A stretch of 64,000 nucleotides of DNA from Acidobacteriota bacterium (GCA_020845575.1 JADLFL010000052.1:1-64000), one strand, 5' to 3'. Counted from the stretch's first letter, positions 26,319 to 36,824 are shown. Notes: a model not told the origin generated them from the letters alone. Program-made: numbers and translations.

Positions 26319-26328
26319 AGTCCCGAGC

Positions 26329-26362
26329 GCGGAATCGGCCGACCGATGTTGGCCGATTCCGT
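26329..26362. terminator. Bidirectional hairpin between convergent genes
   Basis: GGAATCGGCC (26331-26340) pairs perfectly with GGCCGATTCC (26351-26360), extended by one C-G and one G-U pair; the loop is 10 bases. It lies between the TonB receptor stop and the RNA methyltransferase stop. No T-run follows. Confidence 0.65.
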
Positions 26363-26392
26363 GTCGAACGGAAGTCGTGACTGTGAACAGGG

Positions 26393-27181
26393 TCAGCCCA
26401 TGGGCTGGCCCTGTCTGCGTTGAAAGGCCACGTACAGCGCGATCGCCGCTGCCGTGGCGACGTTCAGGGAATCCGCGGCAGGCGACATCGGGATGCGCGC
26501 GAGGCGGTCGCAGCGGACGAGTGTCTCGGCGGACAGTCCATCTCCCTCGTTGCCGACGAGCACGGCGATCGACGCATCACCCGCCATGTCAGCATGAACA
26601 CGCTCGATCGAATCCGTCGCACGAGGCGTCAGCCCGATCGTCACGATGCCGCGCGCGGTGAGCGCGTCGAGCAGTTCGTCGATCGGTGCCTGCGCCCAGG
26701 ACATGTCGAGCACGTGTCCCGTCGACGTGCGAACCGCCTTCCGATAGAGCGGGTCGGCGGATCGGTCGTCGACAAGCACGCACGTCGCGCCGAACGCGCG
26801 TGCGTTGCGAAAGCAACTGCCGACATTGTCGGCGTCCGCAAGACGCTCGATGAGGAGCACGCGACGCGGACCGCCGCTGTCGAGGGCCTCGTCGACAGCC
26901 AGCGGTCGAGGCCGGCGCACGAGCGCCAACACGCCGCGATGGAACGAGAAGCCCGTGATCGCGGCCATCTCGGCTGGCGTGCGGACGTCGAGGCAATCCC
27001 CGAGTCGCCCTTCGAGGTCGAGTGCGCTGACAGCCGCCGGAACCGCCATCACCGACACGATCGCCTCTGGCCCACCGGCCGCGCCGTCGAGAATCCGCTG
27101 CACCACCATGCGACCTTCTGCAACGAAGAGCCCCTGCGTACGCAACGCACCTGGATCGGTGAGGGCGGTGGGCCAGTTCAT
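26393..27181 (-). CDS. TrmH/SpoU-family RNA 2'-O-methyltransferase
   Basis: 262 residues from ATG 27181 (MNWPTALTDPGAL). An N-terminal substrate-binding part is followed by the SPOUT domain with its three motifs: ERLADADNVGSCFRNARAFG near residue 112 (motif 1, catalytic Arg), VLVGNEGDGLS near 210 (motif 2) and IPMSPAADSLNVATAAAIAL near 233 (motif 3), which form the SAM-binding knot. It methylates a ribose in rRNA or tRNA; the site is not known. A longer frame to 27244 exists but runs through a GAATGAC heptamer repeat and is not preferred. Confidence 0.92.
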   Translation of the reverse strand: MNWPTALTDPGALRTQGLFVAEGRMVVQRILDGAAGGPEAIVSVMAVPAAVSALDLEGRLGDCLDVRTPAEMAAITGFSFHRGVLALVRRPRPLAVDEALDSGGPRRVLLIERLADADNVGSCFRNARAFGATCVLVDDRSADPLYRKAVRTSTGHVLDMSWAQAPIDELLDALTARGIVTIGLTPRATDSIERVHADMAGDASIAVLVGNEGDGLSAETLVRCDRLARIPMSPAADSLNVATAAAIALYVAFQRRQGQPMG

Positions 27182-27183
27182 GG

Positions 27184-27204
27184 GAATGACGAATGACGAA
27201 TGAC
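27184..27204. repeat. Heptamer tandem repeat, GAATGAC type (3 perfect units)
   Basis: Three exact GAATGAC units end 2 bases before the methyltransferase ATG on the minus strand, so they form its immediate 5' end. The complement (GTCATTC, GGCATTC) recurs at 39460-39487. Confidence 0.75.
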
Positions 27205-27265
27205 GAACAGCTTGCCAAAGACGCGGAGCGGGACGAAGGCCCAAGGCCGAGGGGCGAGGGCCACC

Positions 27266-28162
27266 TCAGTTGAGTGAGGCGACGCGGCGGCGCAGTTGCT
27301 TGACGTGCTCCCAGAGCGCCTCGAACTCCTCCCGCTCGTCCGACTCGTCATCGCCCTCGTCGCGGCGCGGACGACGGGAGGTGAGGGCGAGATAGCGCTC
27401 GAGGTCGGCGAGCGCCACGCCGAAGTGGCCCATCTGGTAGGAGAGCAGGCCCCTGTCGCGGAGCTCGGTCAGCGACGTCGGGTCGAGGGCCAGCAACAGA
27501 TCGGAGACGTCGCGAGCCCGCGCGAACGATCGAAGCTTCGCGTAGGCTCGCTTCAGGTTCACGAGCATCCGCACCAGGATCTGCGCCTTGAACGCCGGCG
27601 CCAGCAGCACGCGATCGAACCGTGAGTCCGATCCGGCGTGCTTCGAGAGCAACCGCGCGCAGTCACGTTCGGTGAGCACGATGCCGCCGTGGAACGGATC
27701 GAGGATCAGGTCCTCGGTCGGTGCCGCGTCGCCGAGCAGGCCCTTGCAGCGCACGAGGAAATGGCCCGGGAAATTCACGCCTTCGAGCCACAGCCCGGCG
27801 CGCCTGCCCACGTGCATGTAGACCACCGACAGGGTGATGGGAATGCCGGTGCGCCGCGTCAGGACGTCGTTGAGGAAGCTGTTCCGAGGGTCGTCGTAGT
27901 CGTCGGGACTGCCGGAAAAGCCCTCGTCGTCGAAGAGGAACTGGCCGAGACTCTGAAGGTGGCCCAGCACGTCCCCGTGCGTTGCCGACGACTGCACGTG
28001 TAGGCGCGCGCGCTCCGACAGTACCTGCAACTGCGCAAGCGTGTCGGTGGTCCGCAGCGCCGGATACTCGAGCCGCGCAAGATGCAGCGCGGCTTCCGCC
28101 AGGTCGTCCTCGCCCGGCCGCTGCGCCAGCGTCAGGAACGCCGAGACCTCGTCGGGTGTCAC
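27266..28162 (-). CDS. SirB1-type transglutaminase-like protein with TPR segment
   Basis: 298 residues from GTG 28162, whose bases overlap the HAD gene stop (GTGA). The SirB1 N-terminal domain (about 30-190) has the transglutaminase-like core NSFLNDVLTRRTGIPITLSV, then GVNFPGHFLVRC and LILDPFHGG. The rest has two TPR-like helix pairs (LVNLKRAYAKLRSFARARDV, GLLSYQMGHFGVALADLERY). The Cys usual in active transglutaminases is not evident before GIPITL, so a binding rather than enzymatic role is possible. A charged tail ends the protein. Last gene of a three-gene operon. Confidence 0.88.
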   Translation of the reverse strand: MTPDEVSAFLTLAQRPGEDDLAEAALHLARLEYPALRTTDTLAQLQVLSERARLHVQSSATHGDVLGHLQSLGQFLFDDEGFSGSPDDYDDPRNSFLNDVLTRRTGIPITLSVVYMHVGRRAGLWLEGVNFPGHFLVRCKGLLGDAAPTEDLILDPFHGGIVLTERDCARLLSKHAGSDSRFDRVLLAPAFKAQILVRMLVNLKRAYAKLRSFARARDVSDLLLALDPTSLTELRDRGLLSYQMGHFGVALADLERYLALTSRRPRRDEGDDESDEREEFEALWEHVKQLRRRVASLN

Positions 28163-28857
28163 GTCGTAGCCCTCGCGCGCGACACCACCTCGTCGAGGAC
28201 GTCGAGCGTGACGTCGGCGATCGACGGCAGCCACGCGTCGGCGCTCGGCAGCTTGTCGCGCTGATACGAGGTCAGCACCGCCACCGTCCGCAGGCCCGCG
28301 CCGCGCGCGGCTTGCAGGCCCCATTCGGAGTCCTCGATCGCCACGACGTCGGCAGGTGTTGCACCGGCGCGCAGCGCGCCTGACTCGCGAAGCAGTTCGA
28401 ACGCACGGGCATAGGGATCGGGCGCCGGCTTGCTGCGCGGCGTCTCGCCGGCGGCGACGATCACCGGGAAGCGATCGCGGAGTCCGCTCCGATCGAGAAT
28501 CAGCTCGATCTCCTGGCGCAGCGCGCCGGACGCGATCGCGATCGGCACGCGCCCCGCCACGCGCGCCACGCACGCCGCCGCGCCGGCGTACAGGGTGTGA
28601 TCGCCGATTGCCCGCGGAAACAGGCCCTTCTTGCGTTCCAGCAGTGCCTCGATCTCCGCGGCGTCCATCGTCACGCCCCTGTCGCGGAACACTTCCGCGA
28701 AGGCGTCCCTGTCGCTGTAACCGAGGTATCGCTCGTAGTACTCCTCGGCCGTCAGCGTGATGCCGATCTGGTCGAGCACGTCCTGGAAGACCTGCAGGTG
28801 GACGGGCTCGCTGTCCGCGAGCACGCCATCGAAGTCGAAGATCACACCTGCGAGCAT
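28159..28857 (-). CDS. HAD-superfamily phosphatase/phosphomutase (beta-PGM-like)
   Basis: 232 residues. Motif I is IFDFDGVLADSEPVH at the N-terminus (nucleophile Asp and acid/base Asp), motif II the Ser in IAIASGALR near residue 109, motif III the Lys in TPRSKPAPDPY near 141 and motif IV the acidic pair in VVAIEDSEWG near 170. The alpha-helical cap between I and II (E-rich) is the type seen in beta-phosphoglucomutase and phosphoglycolate phosphatase. Substrate unknown. It starts one base after the DUF1684 stop and overlaps the SirB1 start, so all three are translated together. Confidence 0.92.
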   Translation of the reverse strand: MLAGVIFDFDGVLADSEPVHLQVFQDVLDQIGITLTAEEYYERYLGYSDRDAFAEVFRDRGVTMDAAEIEALLERKKGLFPRAIGDHTLYAGAAACVARVAGRVPIAIASGALRQEIELILDRSGLRDRFPVIVAAGETPRSKPAPDPYARAFELLRESGALRAGATPADVVAIEDSEWGLQAARGAGLRTVAVLTSYQRDKLPSADAWLPSIADVTLDVLDEVVSRARATT

Positions 28858-28858
28858 G

Positions 28859-29488
28859 TCACCGTTCCAGTTTCAGGCTGTCGCGCATTCGCTCCCCGGC
28901 CCTGATGGGCACCGCGAGACGGTTCTCGGGTGGAGGGATGGGGCAATCGTACGTCGGGTCGTAGTAGCAGTACGGCTGATAGGCCGCGTTGAAGTCGATG
29001 TCGTAGAGGCCCGTCGGCGTGCGATCGAGATCGAGGTACCGGCCGGAGGGATATGTCTCGATCCCGGCTGTCGTGTCGCGGAAGGGCACGAAGAGCCGCT
29101 GGCGTGTGCTGTCGTCGGCGCTCACGAACGCGGTGAGCACGTACGTCTCGCCGTGGATCGAGAAGCGCAGCTTGCCGGCCCTGCGCATCTGACGACGCTG
29201 GCCTGTCGAGGTGGGCATCTCGAAGGCGGGCGATTCGGCGTCAGACAGCGGTGCGAGGGATGCGGGCGTGCGCCACGCCGCATCGATCGGGTAGTACGCG
29301 AGCGGCAGGAAGCGCGCGCGGTTCTCCGGCTGTACGGGCGAATCGGCCGCCTGCGCGAACATCGCGTCCTTGGCGGCGCGCTGTGCGGCGAGGCTGGCGG
29401 TGTGATCGACCTGCGGCGGCTGCGTCGAGCAGCCGTACAGCAGGCACGCCGCGATCATCGCCCCGGTCGATCGGAGAGAAAGACTCAC
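28859..29488 (-). CDS. DUF1684 lipoprotein
   Basis: 209 residues from GTG 29488. This start gives a proper lipoprotein signal (MSLSLRSTGAMIAACLLYGC) with lipobox L-Y-G-C and is supported by TATTCT 6 bases upstream; ATG 29503 is the alternative. DUF1684 features are LVRLSLP-free but clear: YPSGRYLDLDRTPTGLYDID, YQPYCYYDPTYDCPIPPPEN and LAVPIRAGER at the C-terminus. The domain is of unknown function; the conserved Cys and Pro-rich end are typical. It would sit in the periplasm, anchored to a membrane. First gene of the operon with HAD and SirB1. Confidence 0.88.
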   Translation of the reverse strand: MSLSLRSTGAMIAACLLYGCSTQPPQVDHTASLAAQRAAKDAMFAQAADSPVQPENRARFLPLAYYPIDAAWRTPASLAPLSDAESPAFEMPTSTGQRRQMRRAGKLRFSIHGETYVLTAFVSADDSTRQRLFVPFRDTTAGIETYPSGRYLDLDRTPTGLYDIDFNAAYQPYCYYDPTYDCPIPPPENRLAVPIRAGERMRDSLKLER

Positions 29489-29494
29489 GAGGCA

Positions 29495-29500
29495 AGAATA
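29495..29500 (-). promoter_or_regulatory. -10-like TATTCT, leaderless start of DUF1684 gene
   Basis: On the minus strand TATTCT ends 6 bases before GTG 29488. This both suggests a leaderless mRNA and decides between the two candidate starts. Confidence 0.4.
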
Positions 29501-29515
29501 CATGCTGCTCGTCGG

Positions 29516-31207
29516 CTACAGCGATGCGGCCAATGCGCGGCGCCAGGGGCGTTGGTCTACCGGCGGGAGCTTCAGCAGGCGCCTGGCGCCGGAGAGGGCG
29601 ATGCGGAGGACGTCGCCGTCGAGCACGGCTGGCAGCGCGCGCCGCAGGAGCGTGTCGGCACGCAGCGCGGCTTCGGTGGCGGCGATGAGCGCCGCGTGGC
29701 GATGTGTGTCCACAGACGCGTCGCCACGCGCGATGGCACGCGCCGCGCGGATCGCCGTGCTGTCGATGGCGTACGCGTCGATGGCGAGGTCCGCGATCCA
29801 CATCAGGACCTCCTGCTCGTCGGCGAGCCGCTCCTGGTAGCGCTGCATCGCCGCCCCGGCAAGCAGGATCGTGGCCTGCCTGAGCCCGGACGCGACGTGC
29901 GCCAGCAGTGCGACAGGTTCCTCTGGCGGCGTGAGCGGCAGCAACGGGAACTGGCCCGGCAGCGCTTTCGCGGCGGCGATCAGCGGAATCTCGCCCTTCG
30001 CCGCCGCGCGGACGATCTGACCCGCGAGCAGCAGCCTGTTGATCTCGTTGGTCCCCTCGAAGATGCGGTTCACGCGCGCGTCGCGATACGCCCCTTCGGC
30101 CGGATAGTCGCGAACGAAGCCGTTCCCGCCGTGGATCTGGACGTCCTCGTCGAGCACGTACTGCAGCGTCTCGCTCGCGAGCACCTTCAGGATCGACGCC
30201 TCGACGGCATGCTGCTCGAACACACGCGCGCGCGACTCATGCGGCAGTTCCGTGTCATCGAGCGAGCCCGCGAGTCGATACAGCGCGCTCTCCGCGGCGT
30301 AGGTACGCGCCGCCATCTCGGACAGCTTCATCCTGATCGCACCGAAGTTCGCGATGGGCTGCCCGAACTGCCGTCGCTCCGCCGCGTACCGAGCGGCGTC
30401 CTTCAGCATGAACTTCGCCCCGCCCGTCGTCATGGCGCCGAGCTTGAAGCGGCCGTAGTTGAGGACCGTGAACGCGACCTTGTGTCCCTTGCCGACCTCA
30501 CCGAGCACGGCGTCGGCTCCGACGCGTGCGCCCTGCAACAGCAGCGGCGCCGTCGACGATCCGTGCAGCCCCATCTTGTGTTCCTCGCGTCCGGGCGTCA
30601 CGCCGGGCGTCGTGCGCGGCACGAGGAATGCGGTGAAGTGCTCGCCGTCGACCTTGGCGAAGACGACGAAGAGATCGGCGAACCCGCAGTTGGTGATCCA
30701 GAGCTTCTCGCCGTTGAGCTCGTAACCGCCATCGGGCAGTCGCGTGGCAGTGGCACGCGCGCCGAGCGCGTCGGATCCCGACGCCGCCTCGCTCAATCCG
30801 TAAGCGCCCACCATCGTACCCGCCGTGAGTTGCGGCAGGTATGCCGCGCGCTGCTCCGGCGTGCCGAACCACAGAATCGGGATGACGCACAGTCCCATGT
30901 GCGCACCTGTCGTCGTGGCGAACGACGCGTAGCGGCCCATCGCTTCGGAGACGATGACGGAGCTGACGACGTCGAGTCCCACGCCGCCGAACGCCTCCGG
31001 GACGTCGACGCCGAGCAGGCCGAGTTCGCCGCATTGGTGTACGAGCGACCGCGCGAGCGCCCAGTCCTTCGCCTCGAGTGCCTCCCGGCGCGTCCACACC
31101 TCCTGCTCGACGAACGCTGCCGCCGTCGACCCGATCATGCGGTGCTCGTCGCCGCAATCCTCAGGAGTGAACACCCTTGCCGAATCAGTGCTGAAGAGCC
31201 AGTTCAT
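29516..31207 (-). CDS. Acyl-CoA dehydrogenase (long/very-long-chain type)
   Basis: 563 residues, longer than the 380-400 of short-chain enzymes, with an extra C-terminal helical domain (about 430-563) like VLCAD/FadE-type proteins. FAD and substrate motifs are YGLSEAASGSDALG near residue 135, WITNCGFADLF near 170 and VQIHGGNGFVRDYPAEGAYR near 353; the catalytic Glu lies in RIFEGTNEINR near 377. It performs the first oxidation of beta-oxidation, passing electrons to ETF. It begins 15 bases after mqnD and is the last gene of the beta-oxidation/menaquinone operon. Confidence 0.94.
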   Translation of the reverse strand: MNWLFSTDSARVFTPEDCGDEHRMIGSTAAAFVEQEVWTRREALEAKDWALARSLVHQCGELGLLGVDVPEAFGGVGLDVVSSVIVSEAMGRYASFATTTGAHMGLCVIPILWFGTPEQRAAYLPQLTAGTMVGAYGLSEAASGSDALGARATATRLPDGGYELNGEKLWITNCGFADLFVVFAKVDGEHFTAFLVPRTTPGVTPGREEHKMGLHGSSTAPLLLQGARVGADAVLGEVGKGHKVAFTVLNYGRFKLGAMTTGGAKFMLKDAARYAAERRQFGQPIANFGAIRMKLSEMAARTYAAESALYRLAGSLDDTELPHESRARVFEQHAVEASILKVLASETLQYVLDEDVQIHGGNGFVRDYPAEGAYRDARVNRIFEGTNEINRLLLAGQIVRAAAKGEIPLIAAAKALPGQFPLLPLTPPEEPVALLAHVASGLRQATILLAGAAMQRYQERLADEQEVLMWIADLAIDAYAIDSTAIRAARAIARGDASVDTHRHAALIAATEAALRADTLLRRALPAVLDGDVLRIALSGARRLLKLPPVDQRPWRRALAASL

Positions 31208-31222
31208 GGGAATGTCCGAGCC

Positions 31223-32032
31223 CTACACGGCGATCAATCGCTGGATCGCTTCGTATCCATCGTCGCCGATGTCGAGGCTGTGTTGGTTGACGTAGAGCGC
31301 GATGTGCTGCGCGCAGACTTCGGGCGACATCTCCTGTGCGTGCGCGCTGACGTACGCGCGGCTCGCGCCGGGGTGATCGAACGCGTGGCGCACCGACGCG
31401 CGAATCGCGCGCTCGACGTTGGCGCGTGTCGTGTCATCCACGTCGTTGCGCACGCAGATGCCCGCGAGCGGTACCGGCAGCCCGGTCTCGCCTTCCCACC
31501 ACGTGCCGAGGTCGATCACCTGCACGAGACCATGGTCGCGATACGTGAAGCGGCTCTCGTGGATGATGAGGCCGGCATCGACGATGCCGGCGGCGACGGC
31601 GCGGAGGATGCGGTCGTAGCGCATCTCCACGAACTCGGGAAGTTCCGGTTCGCCGCGCAGGGACCCGCCCTGTCGTTCCAGCGCGAGGCGCAGCAACCGA
31701 TACGCCGTCGTCTCGCGGCCGGGTATCGCCACGCGCCCGCGTGCGGCATCGGCGAGCGACATCGCCGCGCGCGCCACGACGAGCGGCCCCACGCCACGGC
31801 CGAGCGCCGCGCCGCTGCGAAGCAGGCGATACCGATCGCCGACGGCCGCGAACGCGCCGACGCTCAGCTTCGTGAGGTCGAACTCACCGTCGTGCGCGCG
31901 CCGGTTCAGTTCCTCGATGTCGAGCAGCACGGGCTTCACGCGGAACGGTGCATCGACGAGCCCGAACGTGAGCGCGTGGAACGCGAACGTGTCGTTCGGA
32001 CACGGCGAATACCCGAACGTCAGATCACGCAT
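31223..32032 (-). CDS. mqnD: 1,4-dihydroxy-6-naphthoate synthase MqnD (futalosine pathway)
   Basis: 269 residues from ATG 32032 ([20 protein letters not shown]). The periplasmic-binding-protein-like fold of MqnA/MqnD is shown by YSPCPNDTFAFHAL, GEFDLTKLSVGAF and IPGRETTAYRLLRLAL; the SPCPNDT start is the usual MqnD form. It turns cyclic dehypoxanthine futalosine into 1,4-dihydroxy-6-naphthoate in menaquinone synthesis. The start lies inside the 3' end of mqnB (13-base overlap). mqnA, mqnC and mqnE are not in the window. Confidence 0.93.
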   Translation of the reverse strand: MRDLTFGYSPCPNDTFAFHALTFGLVDAPFRVKPVLLDIEELNRRAHDGEFDLTKLSVGAFAAVGDRYRLLRSGAALGRGVGPLVVARAAMSLADAARGRVAIPGRETTAYRLLRLALERQGGSLRGEPELPEFVEMRYDRILRAVAAGIVDAGLIIHESRFTYRDHGLVQVIDLGTWWEGETGLPVPLAGICVRNDVDDTTRANVERAIRASVRHAFDHPGASRAYVSAHAQEMSPEVCAQHIALYVNQHSLDIGDDGYEAIQRLIAV

Positions 32033-32582
32033 CGCGCCACCTCGTGCACGACACGCGGCGTGGCGCTGGCGATCGCCGCGATCGCCGCGTCGAAGTGCCA
32101 CAGTGCCCGGTCCGCCTCTTCGATCTCGTTCGAGATCGCCCGGATCTCGACAGCGGGAACACCCGCCTGCCGTGCGGCGCGCAGCACCGCGAAACCCTCC
32201 ATCGCTTCGACGTCCTCGCCCGTCGTGCCGCCCACGCGTGCGCTGGTGCCGATCGCCAGACGCGGTGCCGACGGGAGCGCGCGAGCCGCAGCGTCGACCA
32301 GTTGTGGAGACGCCGCCACGATCGACGGCGCGAAGCGTTCCGGTACGCCGAGGTCCACGTATCGCGCTTCGGTGCCGATCACGAGCGTGGCCGGTGCGAG
32401 CGCCGCACGTCGACGTGCACCGGCGATACCGACGAGGACGATCGCCGCAGGCTTGTCGGTGGCAAGCGCTGTCGCCGTCGCCACGGCCGCGTCGACGGGG
32501 CCTACTCCGCACACGAGCGTGCGCCATCCTGCGGGTGGGGCGAGCTCCATCGCCGTCGCCGCGACGACGAGAATGTGCGGCG

Positions 32583-32586
<4 letters not shown>
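32020..32586 (-). CDS. mqnB: Futalosine hydrolase MqnB
   Basis: 188 residues from GTG 32586, somewhat shorter than the usual 200-230. It has the nucleoside phosphorylase/hydrolase fold: [11 protein letters not shown] at the start, [10 protein letters not shown] near residue 54 and the catalytic-site stretch [20 protein letters not shown] with [14 protein letters not shown] near 150. It removes hypoxanthine from futalosine. The GTG overlaps the thiolase stop (GTGA), and the gene overlaps mqnD, so it is locked into this operon. Related MTA/SAH nucleosidases are excluded by the mqnD neighbour. Confidence 0.9.
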
Positions 32587-33742
<1,156 letters not shown>

Positions 33743-33746
<4 letters not shown>

Positions 33747-34510
33747 GGTATTGTCTCCACGAAGCGCGCCACCTCCTCGGCGAACACGTCACGACGCGTC
33801 ACGCAGCCCCAGTGTCCCGTGCGGTCGAGCGTCACGTGTCGCGCGTTGGGCAGCCAGTCCATCATCCGGCAACTCGCCTCGGCCGGCACGATGCGATCGA
33901 GTCCACGCTCACCGGTGACCAGCAGCGTCGGCTGGTGAACCTGCCGGCAGTCATGCACGAGGTTCTCGCCGGCAAGGAGGTGCAGCCGGTGCGCCATGCG
34001 TCCGGGCGACTGTGGCGCCTGCACGGCGAGCCCGAGCATCGCCAGCGCCCGTGTGTGCCACGCACCGCCGTACGCAGCGCGCAACTCCGGCATGACGCGA
34101 CGGGGTGATCCGCCGAAGAACACCGGGGCGAGCAGGTACGGGTGGTTCGCCATGCGGCTGATGCGCGCGTCTGGCGTGTAGTCGGCGTTGAGAGGCGACG
34201 CCAGCACGAGCGCCCGCACGCGTTCGGGAAATCGCGCGGCCAGCCTGATGGCCACCAGCCCGCCATACGAGATGCCGCACGCGATCGCCGGGCCGCTCGT
34301 GACGCGGTTGAGCGCGTTGATCGCCTGCCGGACGAGGTCGTCGAACGACGCGGGCGCGAGGGGCGGCACCGTCCCGTGTTCGCCCGCGAGCGAGTAGCTC
34401 ACCACGCGATGGCGGCGCGCGAGAGCCTCGACCGCCGGACGTATCCACTCCCAGCGTCCCTGGATGCCGGGGATCACCAGCAGCGTGGGTCCGTGTCCCG
34501 TGACGATCAT
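33743..34510 (-). CDS. Alpha/beta hydrolase in the beta-oxidation operon
   Basis: 255 residues. Strand beta3 and oxyanion region [13 protein letters not shown]; nucleophile elbow [10 protein letters not shown] near residue 90 (G-x-S-Y-G); acid region [11 protein letters not shown] near 203 and the His in [10 protein letters not shown] near 233. No signal peptide. A thioesterase-like or ester-cleaving role feeding acyl groups to the neighbouring thiolase and dehydrogenase is a reasonable guess from context only. The ATG overlaps the HADH/ECH stop (TGATG), and the stop overlaps the thiolase start. Confidence 0.87.
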
Positions 34511-36816
34511 CAGTTCCGGAGCGTCTTGCCCGTTTCGAGCGTGTACGCGATGCGGGCCTGGGTCTTGGGTTCGCCACACAGGCTCAGGAACGCCTCGCGT
34601 TCGAGATCGAGCAGGGACGCTTCGCTGACCTCCGTGGCGTGCGGCACGTCGCCACCGGCGAGGATCCACGCGAGCCTGCGGCCGATCGTCGCGTCGTGGT
34701 CGCTGATCCGCCCGGCCCGGTGTGCCAGGTGGACGCCGAGGTCGAGCGCCGCCCGCACATCGGGACCGCCGACGGGAATCGCCGCGGGCGCGTGACCCGG
34801 CGCGTACGAGGCGGCGCGCGCTTTCACGAGCTCGCGTGCATCGGCGTGCAGGCGCGTGCGATGCATGCTCACCGCATCGCCCTGACGCAGGTACCCCAGC
34901 GCGCGTGCGTGCGCCGCGCTCGTCGAGACGAGACCGAAGCCGATCGTCTCGAACACGCGCTGCACGAACGGCAGCACGTCGGCCTGCGTCGACGGCCGCT
35001 GCTGCATTGCACGCCACAGCATTTCCTTGGTGCCGCAGCCGGCAGGGATGACGCCGACACCAACCTCGACGAGCCCCATGTACGTCTCGGCCGCGGCCTG
35101 CACGCCCGACGCGTGCAGCGCCATCTCGGTTGCGCCACCGAGCGTGAGCCCGTTGATCGCCGTCACGACGGGCACCTGCGCGTCGCGCAGCCGCAGCACC
35201 GTGCGCTGGAACGTCCGCACCATCGCGTCGAGCGCATCCCACTCGCCATCCTGCGCTTCCATCAGCACGAGCAGCAGGTTGGCGCCCGCCGAGAACACGG
35301 GGCCCTGCGTGCCGATCACGAGGCCGATACCCTCTCGCTCGGCGCGATCGAGGCCCTCCTGGATCATCGCGAGCGTGTCACCGCCGATGGCGTTCATCTT
35401 CGAGTGCAGTTCGACGGCGAAGACGCCGTCGCCGGTGTCGAGGATCGACCCCGCGGTGTTGGACGCCACGACAGCCTGCCGTTCGCGCGCACTGGCGAGA
35501 ATCAACAGCTCGGCGGGTTCCGCGCGGAAGGCACCCCGTTCGCGAACCGTATCGCGCCCCGCGGCACGGGCGTCGGCGAGGATCGGCGGGAGGTCGTCGG
35601 ACGTTCCCGACTCGCCGCGCATCGCACCGATCAGCGCCTCGATTCCGATCGCGTCGATGATCTCGAACGGGCCCAGGTCCCAGCCGAACCCCCATCGCAT
35701 CGCCCTGTCCACATCGTCGATGTGGTGGGCGATCTGCGGCCAGACGCGCGCGGTGTAGAGCAGCGTCCCGCCGAGCGTGGCGCGCGTGAACGCCGACTCC
35801 TCCGAGGAACCCAGCATCAGCGCCTTGATGCGTCCGGCGGCACCGCCCCGTGCGTCGCGCAATGCGTCGAGCGCCGGGCGTACGACGGGTATGCGCGGCA
35901 CGTACTCGAACGTGGCCGGATCGAGGACGAGGATCTCGGACGCCCCGCCCGGGCCCTTCACGCGCTTGAAGAAGCCCTGGCCGGCCTTCTCGCCGATCCA
36001 TCCACGCTCGAGCAGGCCGGCGATGCGGGGACCCACAGTGAACAACTCGCGCAGCGCGGGATCCGTGGTGCGCTCGACGAAGTTGCGTGCCACCTGGACC
36101 GCGACGTCGAGGCCCGTGATGTCGAGCGTCCTGAACGTCGCGCTCTTCGGTCTGCCGATCGCGGGACCCGTCATCGCGTCGATCGTGTCGATGTCGAACG
36201 GCCCCAGTTCCCAGGCGCGCAGTACCGCGAAGAGGCCGTACAGGCCGATGTGGTTCGCGATGAAGTTGGGCGAGTCCTTCGCCACCACCACGCTACGCCC
36301 GAGCCTGACGTCGAGCCAGTGCCGCACGCGCGCCACCGTGTCGTCGCTCGTCGCGGCAACGGGGATCACTTCGACAAGCGGCATGTAGCGCGGCGGATTG
36401 AAGAAGTGCGTGCCGACGAAATGGCTCGCGAACGCGTCGGATCGTCCCTCGACGAGGCTCGTCAGCGGCAGGCCAGACGTGTTCGAGCTGACGATCGTCT
36501 CGGACCCGCGTTCGGCGTCGATCCGCTCGAACAACGTGCGTTTGGGCTCGATCCGCTCGACGATGGCTTCGATGATCCAGTCGGCACTGCCGAAATCACC
36601 ATCGTCGATGGCACCGGTGCGCACGAGCGCACCCTGCTCCGCGGTGAAGAGCGGGTCAGGCTTCAGCGCCTGCGCGCGCTTCCAGCCGGCTGCCGCCGCG
36701 GCGGCGTCGACATCGAGCAGGTGGACCGGGACGCCGGCATTGGCCAGATGCGCGGCGATCTGCGCACCCATCGTCCCGGCGCCGACCACGATGGCGTTGC
36801 GAAGGGGCTTCGACAC
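34510..36816 (-). CDS. 3-hydroxyacyl-CoA dehydrogenase/enoyl-CoA hydratase fusion
   Basis: 768 residues from GTG 36816. The order is dehydrogenase first (AIVVGAGTMGAQIAAHLANA NAD motif; SSNTSGLPLT; HFFNPPRYMPLVEVI), C-terminal 3HCDH repeats (200-450), then an enoyl-CoA hydratase domain (about 480-680; GPVFSAGANL, NGLTLGGATEMALHAS and VEVGVGVIPAGCGT with the two catalytic Glu). This arrangement matches FadN-like rather than FadB-like proteins, where the hydratase comes first. It hydrates and oxidises acyl-CoA in beta-oxidation. First gene of the operon; its GTG has AATAAT 8 bases upstream. Confidence 0.94.
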   Translation of the reverse strand: MSKPLRNAIVVGAGTMGAQIAAHLANAGVPVHLLDVDAAAAAAGWKRAQALKPDPLFTAEQGALVRTGAIDDGDFGSADWIIEAIVERIEPKRTLFERIDAERGSETIVSSNTSGLPLTSLVEGRSDAFASHFVGTHFFNPPRYMPLVEVIPVAATSDDTVARVRHWLDVRLGRSVVVAKDSPNFIANHIGLYGLFAVLRAWELGPFDIDTIDAMTGPAIGRPKSATFRTLDITGLDVAVQVARNFVERTTDPALRELFTVGPRIAGLLERGWIGEKAGQGFFKRVKGPGGASEILVLDPATFEYVPRIPVVRPALDALRDARGGAAGRIKALMLGSSEESAFTRATLGGTLLYTARVWPQIAHHIDDVDRAMRWGFGWDLGPFEIIDAIGIEALIGAMRGESGTSDDLPPILADARAAGRDTVRERGAFRAEPAELLILASARERQAVVASNTAGSILDTGDGVFAVELHSKMNAIGGDTLAMIQEGLDRAEREGIGLVIGTQGPVFSAGANLLLVLMEAQDGEWDALDAMVRTFQRTVLRLRDAQVPVVTAINGLTLGGATEMALHASGVQAAAETYMGLVEVGVGVIPAGCGTKEMLWRAMQQRPSTQADVLPFVQRVFETIGFGLVSTSAAHARALGYLRQGDAVSMHRTRLHADARELVKARAASYAPGHAPAAIPVGGPDVRAALDLGVHLAHRAGRISDHDATIGRRLAWILAGGDVPHATEVSEASLLDLEREAFLSLCGEPKTQARIAYTLETGKTLRN

Positions 36817-36824
36817 GTCTGCGC

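Noticed and set aside
27182-27244. N-terminal extension of the RNA methyltransferase to 27244
   Set aside because: The added residues come from the GAATGAC repeat and nearby non-coding DNA.
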